Shown: positions 31,785 to 40,801, counted from the first letter of the stretch. The stretch is 64,000 bases of DNA from Photorhabdus khanii NC19 (GCF_000517265.1 NZ_AYSJ01000008.1:1-64000); one strand, 5' to 3'. The notes: a model not told the origin generated them from the sequence alone. Translations and numbers: made by a program.

Positions 31785-32276
31785 TTAGGACAGATTGCGG
31801 TCCATCCACGCTGATTGGCGCAACAGCGCGATGGCATCAAAAGGGGTAACTTTCCATGCGTTGGATAGCTGGCGAACTGCGAAAACTGCAAGCTCCATCC
31901 GGTCGTCATCATTGATGAAATTCTGGATCTGGTTTCCTCGCTCGCTCAGGATAATTGCAACACCGGCCTTGCCGTTGTTGTAAACCGCAAAGCTCTTGTT
32001 CTTCGAGTCGCCGTGATAGGAACCCTCAGCCTTGCTACGCAAGCCAAAGAGAACGCTGCAAAACGCCGTCAGCTCGCCACGAGTGAGCTGCACCGTGATC
32101 TTGCTTTTCCAGTCTGGGCTGGACCCCGATGCCCTGATCGGCGCAATCTCGATGCTGACCGTAGGATACTCACCTCTGGTTAGCGTGTGTTGCACATTCA
32201 GGCCGGTGCGTTTCGCCGGGTCTTTCTGCCAGTCTGAGAAAAATTTGAGGCTTTCGCCGTAGGATTGTTCTGTCAT
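31785..32276 (-). CDS. Hypothetical plasmid protein
   Basis: The protein has 163 residues, soluble, with no recognised family. Its middle contains SKITVQLTRGELTAFCSVLF and GKAGVAIILSERGNQIQNFI, suggesting a beta-rich fold. Its ATG overlaps the stop of the exonuclease gene (ATGA at 32273), so it is translationally coupled as the last gene of the leftward run from 35320. A role in DNA metabolism is suggested only by the company of exonuclease and recombinase genes. Confidence 0.7.
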   Translation of the reverse strand: MTEQSYGESLKFFSDWQKDPAKRTGLNVQHTLTRGEYPTVSIEIAPIRASGSSPDWKSKITVQLTRGELTAFCSVLFGLRSKAEGSYHGDSKNKSFAVYNNGKAGVAIILSERGNQIQNFINDDDRMELAVFAVRQLSNAWKVTPFDAIALLRQSAWMDRNLS

Positions 32277-33142
32277 TCCAAATTACCTTTGCTTTGAAGC
32301 TCCTGGAGCTGAACCACGAGGTCACGTTGGACTTTGGCTATCTCTGTCACCAGATCGGCGGTGGCAATGGCGTCAGTAGCTGCTGAATGGGCTCGACCTT
32401 TCCAGCTCACACCTGCCTGGCAGGTGGCATCCGCAAGTGAGATTGTGCCGTGCCGGTTGGTTGAGCCAAAGGCATCAGCCGCCAGCTTCATCGCGCATAG
32501 ACAGTTCCGCTCTTGCCACCAAGGGAGTTGATCTCCAAATGCACTGGCTGTTTGCCTCAACATCCTGCTGTCGAAACTAGAGTTAAATATCACCAAATGG
32601 CGGCCAGACAAAAGCCGGGCGAGAGCTGGCGCAACTTGAGTCCACGTAGGCTCATTCGTCAGCTCTGCCTCGCTGATGCCATGAACACCCATTGCCTGAG
32701 GGTCAATTCCCACGGTTGGCCGCAATCTGGAGCTGAGGAGAACAGCGCCTCTGATGTCTGTAACAGCCAGCTCGATCACCTGGTCTCTTTCACCAAGTCC
32801 GGTCGTCTCGGTATCGAGTACCAGAGGCTCCAGAGCGATCCACCTTTGTGCCATGACAGAGGCCTTTGCCAGGTTGCTACGCATTCTTGCCTTGACCGAA
32901 AGGATGGATTGCGCCCTTATTTGCTTTTGTGATGCCGGTGAACAGCCCCTTCTCCTCATTGGTTGGCAATCCGCAATCCGGTACACTCCAAATTGGCCGC
33001 CATACCCGTTTTTGTAGAACGAAACTGGCTCTACTCCTGGCTTGGGCTTCATCCGAAATTCATCCCTGAGCCGCCCTTTGGAAAAGCACCTATCGGCTTT
33101 CATGGCTTCGGCTCTGGCAAGTTCGAGTTCTTCATCATTCAT
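32273..33142 (-). CDS. DnaQ-like 3'-5' exonuclease (DEDDh) with an N-terminal extension
   Basis: The protein has 289 residues. The exonuclease domain begins near residue 105 with PLVLDTETTGLGERDQVIEL, giving the metal ligands D110 and E112. The ExoII motif is LVIFNSSFDSRMLRQT, and ExoIII is GRAHSAATDAIATADLV with the His and Asp of the DEDDh type. The first 100 residues form an extra basic domain with three cysteines that I do not recognise. It may act as a proofreading or DNA-trimming enzyme in plasmid maintenance. It is coupled to the following gene and starts four bases after the recombinase gene. Confidence 0.85.
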   Translation of the reverse strand: MNDEELELARAEAMKADRCFSKGRLRDEFRMKPKPGVEPVSFYKNGYGGQFGVYRIADCQPMRRRGCSPASQKQIRAQSILSVKARMRSNLAKASVMAQRWIALEPLVLDTETTGLGERDQVIELAVTDIRGAVLLSSRLRPTVGIDPQAMGVHGISEAELTNEPTWTQVAPALARLLSGRHLVIFNSSFDSRMLRQTASAFGDQLPWWQERNCLCAMKLAADAFGSTNRHGTISLADATCQAGVSWKGRAHSAATDAIATADLVTEIAKVQRDLVVQLQELQSKGNLE

Positions 33143-33146
33143 GCTG

Positions 33147-34157
33147 TTAATCCGCTATATCGAGGCGTTGGCTCGCTCTCTTCAAGCGCTCATCGCCGCG
33201 TCTGTCATATTTCTGGGTAGTGGCAATGCTTGAATGGCCCATTGCGTCCTTCACGGTCACAATATCCTCACCGTTATCCAACATCGAGGAGGCAAAGGTA
33301 CGTCGCAGGTCATGGGGCGCGAACTTCTCCAGACCGGCTTCTACTCTTCTGGTCTCCAAGATGTGGTAGATGGCCTGATCCGACATCCGCTCTCCAGTCA
33401 CATCATCAAACCGCCTGATCCTCGGGAACAGAGGCCCTTCATGCGTTCCTCTAACCTCTTCAACCCACTTATCCAGTCTTTTCCATGCACCGCCAGGTAC
33501 ATAAGCAATTCTCTCTTTGTTGCCCTTGCCAAGCACCTTGAGAGCTCGGTCCTTATAAATCATGTCCACCATGTCCAAGGCAACAATTTCAGAACGACGT
33601 AAACCGCACCCGAGAAGAACCCCCAAAATGGCCGCATCACGCAACCCCTTGGAGCTTGGATCGCTTTCACATGTGAAAAAAAGACTCCGAATTTCATGGC
33701 GTTCAAGGGCTCTGCCCTTGGGTAGCCTGGACCCTTTCACAGAGCGAACTTGCTTAATGTGCTGGAAACTGTCCGTGTCTATTTGTTTCATCGTCCATGC
33801 TTCAAGAGCTACACCTTTCAGCGCTGCGAGGTAGGTGTTGATGGTTGCCGGAGCTTTACCTGAATCGCTTAGCATTTCCAGCACGGCCAAAATGTGGTGC
33901 CTCCTCATTGAGCTCCATGCACAGTCACGAAGGTTCTGAAACCCGATCATCTTGGCGACGATGTTGAGGAATGAGCTCATGGTCTGCCTGCTTCGCTTTG
34001 ACCCAAGGCTCACCAGATAGGCGACGGCAGGGTTGTCCTGGATGTTCCGGAGCGAGCTCGATGACGGCAGTAGTTCACCGCGAATGGTTTGTTCTGATGG
34101 AACATTAACTTTCGCATGTGAAACTAGCCCTTCGTTGTCATTGTTCGTATCGTGCAA
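33147..34157 (-). CDS. Tyrosine recombinase (XerC/D-like phage integrase family)
   Basis: The protein has 336 residues. The start is the TTG at 34157, with GGAGG five bases upstream and the previous stop at 34160. The ATG at 34199 would overlap that gene. The N-terminal core-binding domain includes a SAM-like helical region (about 35-130). Catalytic residues are visible: Arg in LLGCGLRRSEIVAL, His-x-x-Arg in PHDLRRTFASS, His in MGHSSIATTQKYDR and the Tyr in the same segment. It may resolve plasmid dimers or act in integration. Two copies of the 16-bp palindrome family lie within the gene (33664 and 34109). Confidence 0.88.
   Translation of the reverse strand: MHDTNNDNEGLVSHAKVNVPSEQTIRGELLPSSSSLRNIQDNPAVAYLVSLGSKRSRQTMSSFLNIVAKMIGFQNLRDCAWSSMRRHHILAVLEMLSDSGKAPATINTYLAALKGVALEAWTMKQIDTDSFQHIKQVRSVKGSRLPKGRALERHEIRSLFFTCESDPSSKGLRDAAILGVLLGCGLRRSEIVALDMVDMIYKDRALKVLGKGNKERIAYVPGGAWKRLDKWVEEVRGTHEGPLFPRIRRFDDVTGERMSDQAIYHILETRRVEAGLEKFAPHDLRRTFASSMLDNGEDIVTVKDAMGHSSIATTQKYDRRGDERLKRASQRLDIAD
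33664..33679. repeat. 16-bp palindrome, copy 7 (one mismatch)
   Basis: CTTTCACATGTGAAAA inside the tyrosine recombinase gene, encoding the FFTCES residues. Confidence 0.75.
34109..34124. repeat. 16-bp palindrome, copy 8 (two mismatches)
   Basis: CTTTCGCATGTGAAAC near the 5' end of the recombinase gene, encoding SHAKV. Degenerate but in the same spaced pattern. Confidence 0.6.
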
Positions 34158-34159
34158 AG

Positions 34160-34690
34160 TCACCTCCGAAGCCCGACCGCAATGAGAAGTAAATCCCATA
34201 TTTTGAGATGAAGAGGCGGCTCCTCCTCAATATGCTGTGTTTCGTAGCTTTGTATCAGTGGCTCAAACTTGGTTGGATTGCACAGCAATTCGTAAACTGT
34301 TCGGTTGGGCTTGGTGATCGGTTTGTTCGGAGTAAATCCATGTTTGTTCTGGAGGTACAGCGCTACAGCGCCACTTCTGGATTCACCGTAATAGCAATGA
34401 ACAAAGATCTGATCGATACCGCTTCCAACCAATCCATCCAGGAAGGTGGACAGCTTTTCAGCCTGGGATGAGTCGATGTAGGAGGCGTAATTCATCCGGA
34501 ACGCAGCCTTCATCGTGTGGATGGTGTTCTCGGAATAGCCGCCATCATAGAAACTATCGCGGTACAACTGCCACCACGGTCCGAGAGCGGCAGGGGACTT
34601 GTCTGGGTCAGTTATGGAGATCATAGCCGCACTGGCAACTGGCTCCAGCCTTTCGGCCTCAGACTGGCTGATGAAGATGACTTTTTTCAT
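34160..34690 (-). CDS. Protein tyrosine/dual-specificity phosphatase-like protein
   Basis: The protein has 176 residues. The catalytic loop HCYYGESRSGAVAL fits HCx5R, with C99 as nucleophile and R105 binding phosphate. An upstream region (about 60-95) forms the usual core helices and the strand IDQIFVHC. Many plasmids and phages carry such phosphatases, whose substrates are not known. It lies in a leftward operon just before the recombinase and exonuclease genes. It could be a regulator of the host or of plasmid proteins. Confidence 0.78.
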   Translation of the reverse strand: MKKVIFISQSEAERLEPVASAAMISITDPDKSPAALGPWWQLYRDSFYDGGYSENTIHTMKAAFRMNYASYIDSSQAEKLSTFLDGLVGSGIDQIFVHCYYGESRSGAVALYLQNKHGFTPNKPITKPNRTVYELLCNPTKFEPLIQSYETQHIEEEPPLHLKIWDLLLIAVGLRR

Positions 34691-34699
34691 GGACCTCTC

Positions 34700-34981
34700 C
34701 TACATCATGCGACGAGCACACGGATGAAAAGCCATGAGCTCACGGGCCTGGCGCTCACCTTCCTCAGTACCTACCGGAGCGGTGGTATAGACGCCACCAT
34801 GCCTCAGGTCCACTATATTGCTTCGGCAGCACTGGCCGACGTTCTGCACCTTACTATCTGCATCCAACCCGCCAAATGTGTGGCAAGGCCCAGAAAACGG
34901 CTTTTTGCACACTGAGCATCGGTTACTGTTCTTGTTGATGACTCTCGCCAACACCTTTTCAAATTTGTTTTTGTTTAACAT
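34700..34981 (-). CDS. Small cysteine-rich, probable zinc-binding protein
   Basis: The protein has 93 residues with NRCSVCKKPFSGPCHTFGG and later QCCRSN, so CxxC...C...CC in the first half and a final Cys near HPCARR. The basic N-terminus (LNKNKFEKVLARVINKNSNR) could contact nucleic acid. No family recognised. It lies between two other genes of the leftward operon. Confidence 0.65.
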   Translation of the reverse strand: MLNKNKFEKVLARVINKNSNRCSVCKKPFSGPCHTFGGLDADSKVQNVGQCCRSNIVDLRHGGVYTTAPVGTEEGERQARELMAFHPCARRMM

Positions 34982-34999
34982 CTAGTTCTCCACACTGGG

Positions 35000-35320
35000 T
35001 TACTGGCCGAGCATCTTAGCCAAGGCGGTCTGCTGGCCTTCGCTACAAGGTGCAAAACCGGCAAAAGCACCGGCATTAACCTTGATCTCATCAAAGCGTC
35101 CGTCGGTGTCCCGGTAGTACACCTTACGTTTTCCAATTCCACCGCCGAGGTTTGCGGCCAACCAGGCGATTACCGCTTCTGCATCGTTCGTAACTGATGC
35201 TTCCTGATCCAGATCGATAAGTACCAGGTGGGTGTCTGTCTGGAGCGCTACCTCGAAGGACGCTCTTACATCAAAAATCACTAATCGCGCTCCTCGCATA
35301 AAGTTGGCATTCTCCACCAC
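35000..35320 (-). CDS. Hypothetical protein, first gene of the leftward operon
   Basis: The protein has 106 residues if the GTG at 35320 is used. The ATG at 35299 (MRGARLVIFDVRASFE) is an equal candidate, with GGAG somewhat far upstream. The fold looks alpha/beta (LVIFDV, THLVLIDLD). No family recognised. A KfrA-type operator about 80-110 bases upstream (35401-35430) suggests that this operon (through 31785) is under KfrA-like control. Confidence 0.6.
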   Translation of the reverse strand: MVENANFMRGARLVIFDVRASFEVALQTDTHLVLIDLDQEASVTNDAEAVIAWLAANLGGGIGKRKVYYRDTDGRFDEIKVNAGAFAGFAPCSEGQQTALAKMLGQ

Positions 35321-35400
35321 CTATCTTATTTCAAAAACTCTACTTTTTCAAAGATATTTTTTAATAAGTAGAACAGCAATAAAGAAATTTCAATCTATTT

Positions 35401-35430
35401 ACCGTAATTATCATAATTACAGTAATACGG
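35401..35430. promoter_or_regulatory. Second KfrA-type operator
   Basis: GTAATTATCATAATTAC (35404-35420) is a palindrome with 8-bp arms, next to AGTAATACGG. It shares the CGTAATTAT core with the sites before kfrA at 30475-30525. It is the last recognisable plasmid-type sequence before the mobile debris. Confidence 0.6.
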
Positions 35431-35523
35431 CAATTTTACAGATTAAGATGGAATGGTATAAGATGTTGCGCTGGAACATACTTGCTGAAAAAACGCTTAC
35501 CAACGATAGTGAACACATCATAG

Positions 35524-35872
<349 letters not shown>

Positions 35873-35914
35873 AAAACTGGCTCAAGCATGAAACGAGAAG
35901 ATAACGATGACTAA

Positions 35915-36490
35915 ACAACCACCTACTAAAGTAGGTGGGTTAGCGATTAACGGACTGAAAGTCCGGATACGCGTCGGCTAAACGACGCGTCAATTATCCA
36001 TTCTGAAATTATCATTCGGATTCGGCTCAAAATGATGCTCCAAATAATTTTTTATCATCTCTTCCGTTAATTGTCCCACGGTTGCACAAAAATAGCCTCC
36101 ACCCCGAACTTGTTGGCCCGCTTACCGGTATATCAGATGTGAAAATTCTTCAAACATCTTACTGGCCGTTCTCCCTTTCAGCCTTCTCATAATTTCGGTG
36201 GGCACTCATGTTGGGGGACTGTTCACAAGTATTTGCACATGATCTTTGCTAACAACTCCCTTTAATATCCTGATTTCAAAAGATTCACATGTCTGACGGA
36301 TTAACTCACGCACTCGGCTCGCGACTTCTCCTGTCAACACTTTATATCTGTATTTCGTTACCCACACAAAATGGTATTCAATCTGAAATACCGTGTGGCT
36401 GCCATATCTGTAATCCATGTTGCACCTCCAGTACAACAGAGTATTGCAGCTAAAGCTGACCGGCTAAAGCCGGTGGTTTTAACCTTCATT
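35915..36490 (-). mobile_element. IS200/IS605-type element, decayed
   Basis: Subterminal hairpins occur on both sides: ACCTACTAAAGTAGGT near 35927 and ACCGGCTAAAGCCGGT near 36460, each next to a GGTGGTTTTA- or GGTGGGTTA-type sequence. Between them lies a broken tnpA. IS200-type elements move as single strands and use such hairpins for end recognition. Confidence 0.65.
36003..36418 (-). pseudogene. IS200-type transposase tnpA, inactive
   Basis: The start is the ATG at 36418 (GGAGGT upstream), reading MDYRYGSHTVFQIEYHFVWV and TKYRYKVL. The HUH motif, normally HVH in KDHVHILV, here reads KDHVQILV, so the second His is lost. The frame ends near 36206. The rest (MRRLKGRTASKMFEEFSHL and, after another break, GYFCATVGQLTEEMIKNYLE) is in other frames. 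Two frameshifts and an active-site change mean the enzyme is dead. Confidence 0.75.
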
Positions 36491-36605
36491 GAAGAATAAA
36501 ATGGGTATTGATAAAGTGGTTTGGATTGGGTAGACCCGTTTGGGTATCGGCATGGCACCGGGTCAATGGCGTAACAAACCGTCCCGCTAAACCAAACAAC
36601 TCAAG

Positions 36606-36629
36606 TGCCCCAGACTTTTTTATGCTCTC
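36606..36629. repeat. Solo end of the MITE family
   Basis: TGCCCCAGACTTTTTTATGCTCTC, matching the right end of the MITE at 35524-35696 with one change. No partner end is seen to its left, so it marks a deleted or rearranged copy. Confidence 0.6.
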
Positions 36630-36826
36630 CCTGTAGATTATCCGGCGACTCTGGTAAATGAACTGCCCGTTTAGTCGTTGCTTATAAATAATAAAACACA
36701 TTCTTCAAAAAATGAACTTTGAAAGTAAAAAATAAAAACATAGGATAATTTCATTGTACGATTGTTTAAGTTTTCGCACAATGCAGGGCGTATTTTTTCG
36801 AGTTAAATCAATAAGTGAGGTTATAT

Positions 36827-37252
36827 ATGTCCACAGGTATTGTCACTTTCAAAAATGATTGGGGTGAAGATATTTCTTCCATTACAATTCGCCATCGTAG
36901 AAGCAATGACCCAAATAAACAAGAGCAAGAGACGCTAAATAATATCCGTTCAGGAGAAACGGCTGAGAATGTACTGAAAGTTACTTATGAAACAGGTTCA
37001 GGTTCGCCATATGATTATTGGTGGGTAAAGTTTATTACATCCAGTGGTCGGCTGTATACAATGAAAGACAATTTCTATTGTTCTATTGGTAGTAATGATA
37101 ATGGTAATGTCACATTGAGAATCGATGGAGCCACTCAAGAAATGTATGTGACTTTCTCAGCTTCTAGTGGATGCGAGGTATCGATTTACCCATCAGTGCT
37201 TATCTTCGTTGATGAGCAAAAAGAAATTCACATTCCAGAAAGAATGGTGTAA
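36827..37252 (+). CDS. PUD1_2-like (up-regulated in daf-2 domain) beta-sandwich protein, putative
   Basis: The protein has 141 residues from the ATG at 36827 (GAGG upstream). It begins MSTGIVTFKNDWGEDISSIT then IRHR, has an ETGSGSPYDYWWVKFI segment, and a NFYCSIGSND strand pair near 85. This matches my recollection of the PUD1_2 domain, a small aegerolysin-like jelly-roll first found in nematodes and also in nematode- and insect-associated bacteria. No signal peptide is present. It is followed 110 bases later by a gene for a papain-like protein in the same direction. Together they could be a secreted or host-acting pair. The family call is from pattern memory and needs a profile search. Confidence 0.5.
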   Translation: MSTGIVTFKNDWGEDISSITIRHRRSNDPNKQEQETLNNIRSGETAENVLKVTYETGSGSPYDYWWVKFITSSGRLYTMKDNFYCSIGSNDNGNVTLRIDGATQEMYVTFSASSGCEVSIYPSVLIFVDEQKEIHIPERMV

Positions 37253-37361
37253 CAGTTTTACTGTCCTGGCCTCTCTAGTGCTTTAGGGGACTTCTGTCCC
37301 CTTGAGCTTTATTCGAAATCAACTTGTAGCTGTTCAGAGCTGAGTTTGTAAAGGAAAATAT

Positions 37362-38270
37362 ATGTTAAAGATAACCAAAAATATCTTCTTTGGAAGAAAT
37401 AACCCATTCGGAATAATTCATGAGCCTCAGGCATCTAATATCCTAAAATATATCTCTAGCAATCAAGATGCCATAAATATATCTCCTAATATTCTCTTAC
37501 CCGGATTTGTGGGGATTACAGTTGAGATTCTCGACCATACATCCGCGCTAAAATTTGGACTGCCTATGGTTTTTGACGTCTCTGATGGACATGCAAAAGA
37601 CATATCAGCCAGCCGAAAATTGGGGCAACTTCTTCTAAATGAGGCTGAAGTAACACTTTCAAATGAATCCGAAACATTCAATTCTTGCGGACAAATGCTT
37701 AGAAATGTCTCATATAATTCCTCAGATAAAGCCCGGCGCGATTCCCAAGAAACGCATTTTAAGAGTGGTATGACACACGGAAGTACCGTCCAATATGCAA
37801 CATATAATTCCGCATGGTGGAATGACCCTGCACACTTGAGAGGCAATAATTGCTACGCATACGCATGCAACGTAAGGACAGATGGTAATACTCAGAGCAG
37901 CTGGCCTCACCCCGGTTTTTGCCAAAAAAGCAAAATCCCAGAATCTAATGAAGAACTTCTAGAAGGCGTGAGAAACGATCGTATTATCCGCCTTGAAGAA
38001 GGGATGAATCCCGTAAACGGAAGCAATGAAAGCCCCGCGTGGATAGTAGGGTTGGCTGCTGGTATTCCCAATAATGAGGAAACATGGGATTATCATTGGT
38101 ACAGGAAAGTATGGCATGGGAACAACTCGGATAGCTATTATTGGGGCCATAAACCTGGCGCATCAATGGCGACCTACACAGATGACGTAGAAGAGGATGC
38201 GAAAAAGCGTGGGTATGACTGGTTAGGGTATTTCGCAATTCAGAATGTTACAATTTGTGCTAGTATGTAG
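37362..38270 (+). CDS. Putative cysteine-peptidase-like protein (NNCYAYA...DYHWYR...WGHKPG type)
   Basis: The protein has 302 residues. The first 130 residues are variable. The conserved part has RGNNCYAYACNVRTDG, then PHPGF, later ETWDYHWYRKVWHG and YYWGHKPGASMATYTDD. A Cys after Asn-Asn at the start of a helix, then a His in DYHWYR and another in the WGHKPG strand, is the pattern of a family of secreted bacterial proteins with a papain-like or NlpC-like arrangement (Cys165, His240-type). No signal peptide is visible. It follows the PUD1_2-like gene. A toxin or virulence role is an inference. Confidence 0.55.
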   Translation: MLKITKNIFFGRNNPFGIIHEPQASNILKYISSNQDAINISPNILLPGFVGITVEILDHTSALKFGLPMVFDVSDGHAKDISASRKLGQLLLNEAEVTLSNESETFNSCGQMLRNVSYNSSDKARRDSQETHFKSGMTHGSTVQYATYNSAWWNDPAHLRGNNCYAYACNVRTDGNTQSSWPHPGFCQKSKIPESNEELLEGVRNDRIIRLEEGMNPVNGSNESPAWIVGLAAGIPNNEETWDYHWYRKVWHGNNSDSYYWGHKPGASMATYTDDVEEDAKKRGYDWLGYFAIQNVTICASM

Positions 38271-38317
38271 TACTTTGGTTATACTCGGCATAGCCGCTTG
38301 AATTCGAAAACCGTTTA

Positions 38318-38554
38318 TTAGGGTATGCCAAAATGAGACGGCAGATCTTGTTGAACTACCGAGAAATCCTCGGTAGTTGCTATTTCCGTCAATTCACCAC
38401 TGGCATAAATGTTTTTGAGGTGCAGGCTAATGTTATCGGTCGATGTTTCTAAAATTTCCGCCAGTTGCCGTTGTGTGAGCCAAAGTGTATCGCCTTCCAG
38501 CCTTACCGAAACTTTATCCCCATTGCTTGGTTGATAAATGACAAGTTCGCCCAT
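38318..38554 (-). pseudogene. RhuM-family protein, N-terminal fragment
   Basis: From an internal Met (MGELVIYQ) the frame reads VSVRLEGDTLWLTQRQLAEI and later SLHLKNIYASGELTE, the conserved N-terminus of RhuM/Fic-associated DNA-binding proteins found in pathogenicity islands. The protein normally exceeds 300 residues, but this ends after about 78. The sequence beyond VVQQDLP no longer matches. It is a truncated copy without function. Confidence 0.65.
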
Positions 38555-38767
38555 TTCATTGCCTTTTGTGTCCTGAAGTGTCAGGAAAGACTCTATGATC
38601 CTCTTCAATAGATGTCAATTAATGAATAATTGGGTTTATTCTGACATGTTTTATTTGATGGAACTGACATCAGGATAGGGTTTAATCCAAGCTGACACTA
38701 CCTTGATTGATTTTGGAAAAATCACTATGATTAGCTTTGAATCAAATAAATCATCAGGAGTCGGTAA

Positions 38768-39049
38768 ATGAAGAGCAACATGACACAAGCAACAACTAAG
38801 GTACTGACAGCACACGTGCCACTACCGATGGCCGACAAGGTTGACCAGATGGCAGCCCGACTTGAACGTTCACGGGGTTGGATCATGAAACAGGCACTTT
38901 CCGCATGGATAGCTCAGGAAGAAGAGCGAGATCGCCTTACTCTGGAGGCTCTGGCAGATGTGGATGCTGGCCGGGTTATTGATCATCAGGCAGTGCAAGC
39001 TTGGACAGATAGCCTTGGTACCAACCAACCGCTGTCTGTGCCGCGTTGA
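38768..39049 (+). CDS. Ribbon-helix-helix antitoxin (CopG/ParD-like)
   Basis: The protein has 93 residues. The N-terminus TTKVLTAHVPLPMADKVDQM and the RSRGWIMKQALSAWIAQEEE segment form the usual beta-alpha-alpha DNA-binding fold. The C-terminal part (DAGRVIDHQAVQAWTDSLG) is the toxin-binding tail common in ParD/StbD-like antitoxins. AGGAG lies upstream. The toxin gene follows with a TGATG overlap. Because the toxin is broken, this antitoxin is probably orphaned but may still repress in trans. Confidence 0.8.
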   Translation: MKSNMTQATTKVLTAHVPLPMADKVDQMAARLERSRGWIMKQALSAWIAQEEERDRLTLEALADVDAGRVIDHQAVQAWTDSLGTNQPLSVPR

Positions 39050-39323
39050 TGGAACTTAAGTGGACCAGCAAGGCGCTATCAGATTTGGCGCGCTTGTATG
39101 AATTTTTAGCTCTGGCTAACAAGTCCGCGGCGGCGAGGGCGATACATTCGTTGACTCAATCCCCGACCATTCTGCTAAGTAATCCGCGTGTTGGAGAGCA
39201 ATTGTTTCAATTTGAACCACGTGAGGTTAGGCGGATTTTGGTTGGAGAGTACGAGAGTCGTTCGAGATTCTTGATTCTATCGTCTACGTGCTACGGCTGT
39301 GGCATACCCGAGAAAATCGTTGA
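39049..39323 (+). pseudogene. ParE/RelE-family toxin, single frameshift
   Basis: The start is the ATG at 39049, within TGATG. The frame begins MELKWTSKALSDLARLYEFL and runs well to VRRILVGEYE near 39255. The true C-terminus is in the next frame: EILDSIVYVLRLWHTRENR, ending at the TGA 39321-39323. The shift is near 39260 and equals loss of one base. The unshifted frame runs on to 39399 with a non-natural tail. The C-terminal strand of ParE toxins is needed for activity, so this toxin is likely dead. Confidence 0.8.
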
Positions 39324-39627
39324 GATGGGTGGGTCGCCCATCAACTATTTAAATCGTGCGCGAGGCTTAGCGTATGATTTATCGCGTTTCATGAGCTGAT
39401 CTAGTTACGTCGTTATAGGCGTACAACCCCAGGCTGCAAGCCCATAGCCACACCAAATTGTTCAAAAAATACACTTAACGTACGTTTTCGTACGATTGGG
39501 CTTCAGACCCCTTATACTAGGTTCCTTTTTTACTGTGATTCTGCCTCAGTAAAAGGGGTAGTGACCGGGTAGCTGCGATAGCCGCCAACTTTAAGGGTAT
39601 CATTTGGTGGTTGATACCAATCATAGG
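39324..39627. other. No gene seen; short palindrome
   Basis: Gene-free interval between the broken toxin and the GNAT remnant. It holds CGTACGTTTTCGTACG near 39480 (a small palindrome). A leftward frame reading [20 protein letters not shown] ends at 39530 and looks like the tail of some protein, but I cannot place it. Confidence 0.35.
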
Positions 39628-40351
<724 letters not shown>

Positions 40352-40355
<4 letters not shown>

Positions 40356-40801
40356 TTGTTCCCCATACTCTTGCGCAAAGCTTCGCGTTTCGCGGCAAAC
40401 CTGGCTTCCACGACCTCATGCGGAATGTCAGGGCGCGGATCATCAATACTGGCCTGGATCTGTTCACGGAACCAGGCATCATAGGCGGCAGCCTCATGCG
40501 CTCGTTTCAGGGCTTCGGCGCGATCGGGTCGCCGGGCGGTAGTAATGGTGTCGGGCGTATAGTTCGACGAATCCACATCGAAACGGGCAATGCCAATGTC
40601 CTTTAGGTACGACACCAGTGTTTCAAAACGGCGGAAGAGCCGCACATTGCGACTGCGCTGCGCGGCCAGCGGGCGCTCCAGCATCCCGTACTGGACCATG
40701 ACGGCCCATCCGCCAGGCTGGCCGACGATGTGTGCCCCCCGGACGGCACCGGCTTCAACCAGGCGGGACAGCGTAGTGTGATCGATGGTTTCTGTTGACA
40801 T
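40352..40801 (-). CDS. Antitoxin of the mini-element toxin
   Basis: The protein has 149 residues from the ATG at 40801 (GAGG upstream). The N-terminal half (SRLVEAGAVRGAHIVGQPGG, then VRLFRRFETLVSYLKDIG) looks DNA-binding. The C-terminal half (HEAAAYDAWFREQIQASIDD and EVVEARFAAKREALRK) is the ParD/RHH-like toxin-binding tail (DPRPDIPHEEV). This two-part antitoxin accompanies ParE-like toxins on several Tn3-family transposons. Gene order antitoxin then toxin with overlap is typical. Confidence 0.78.

Noticed and set aside
4960-34124. Palindrome copies considered as CRISPR or REP-type repeats
   Set aside because: Spacing is kilobases and irregular, copies are single, and several lie in coding ends. 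This fits protein-binding sites better than arrays or REP clusters.
36283-36292. TTCACATGTC resembling the 16-bp palindrome
   Set aside because: Only half of the palindrome is present, and it lies in the IS200-type transposase gene outside the plasmid block. It is a chance match.
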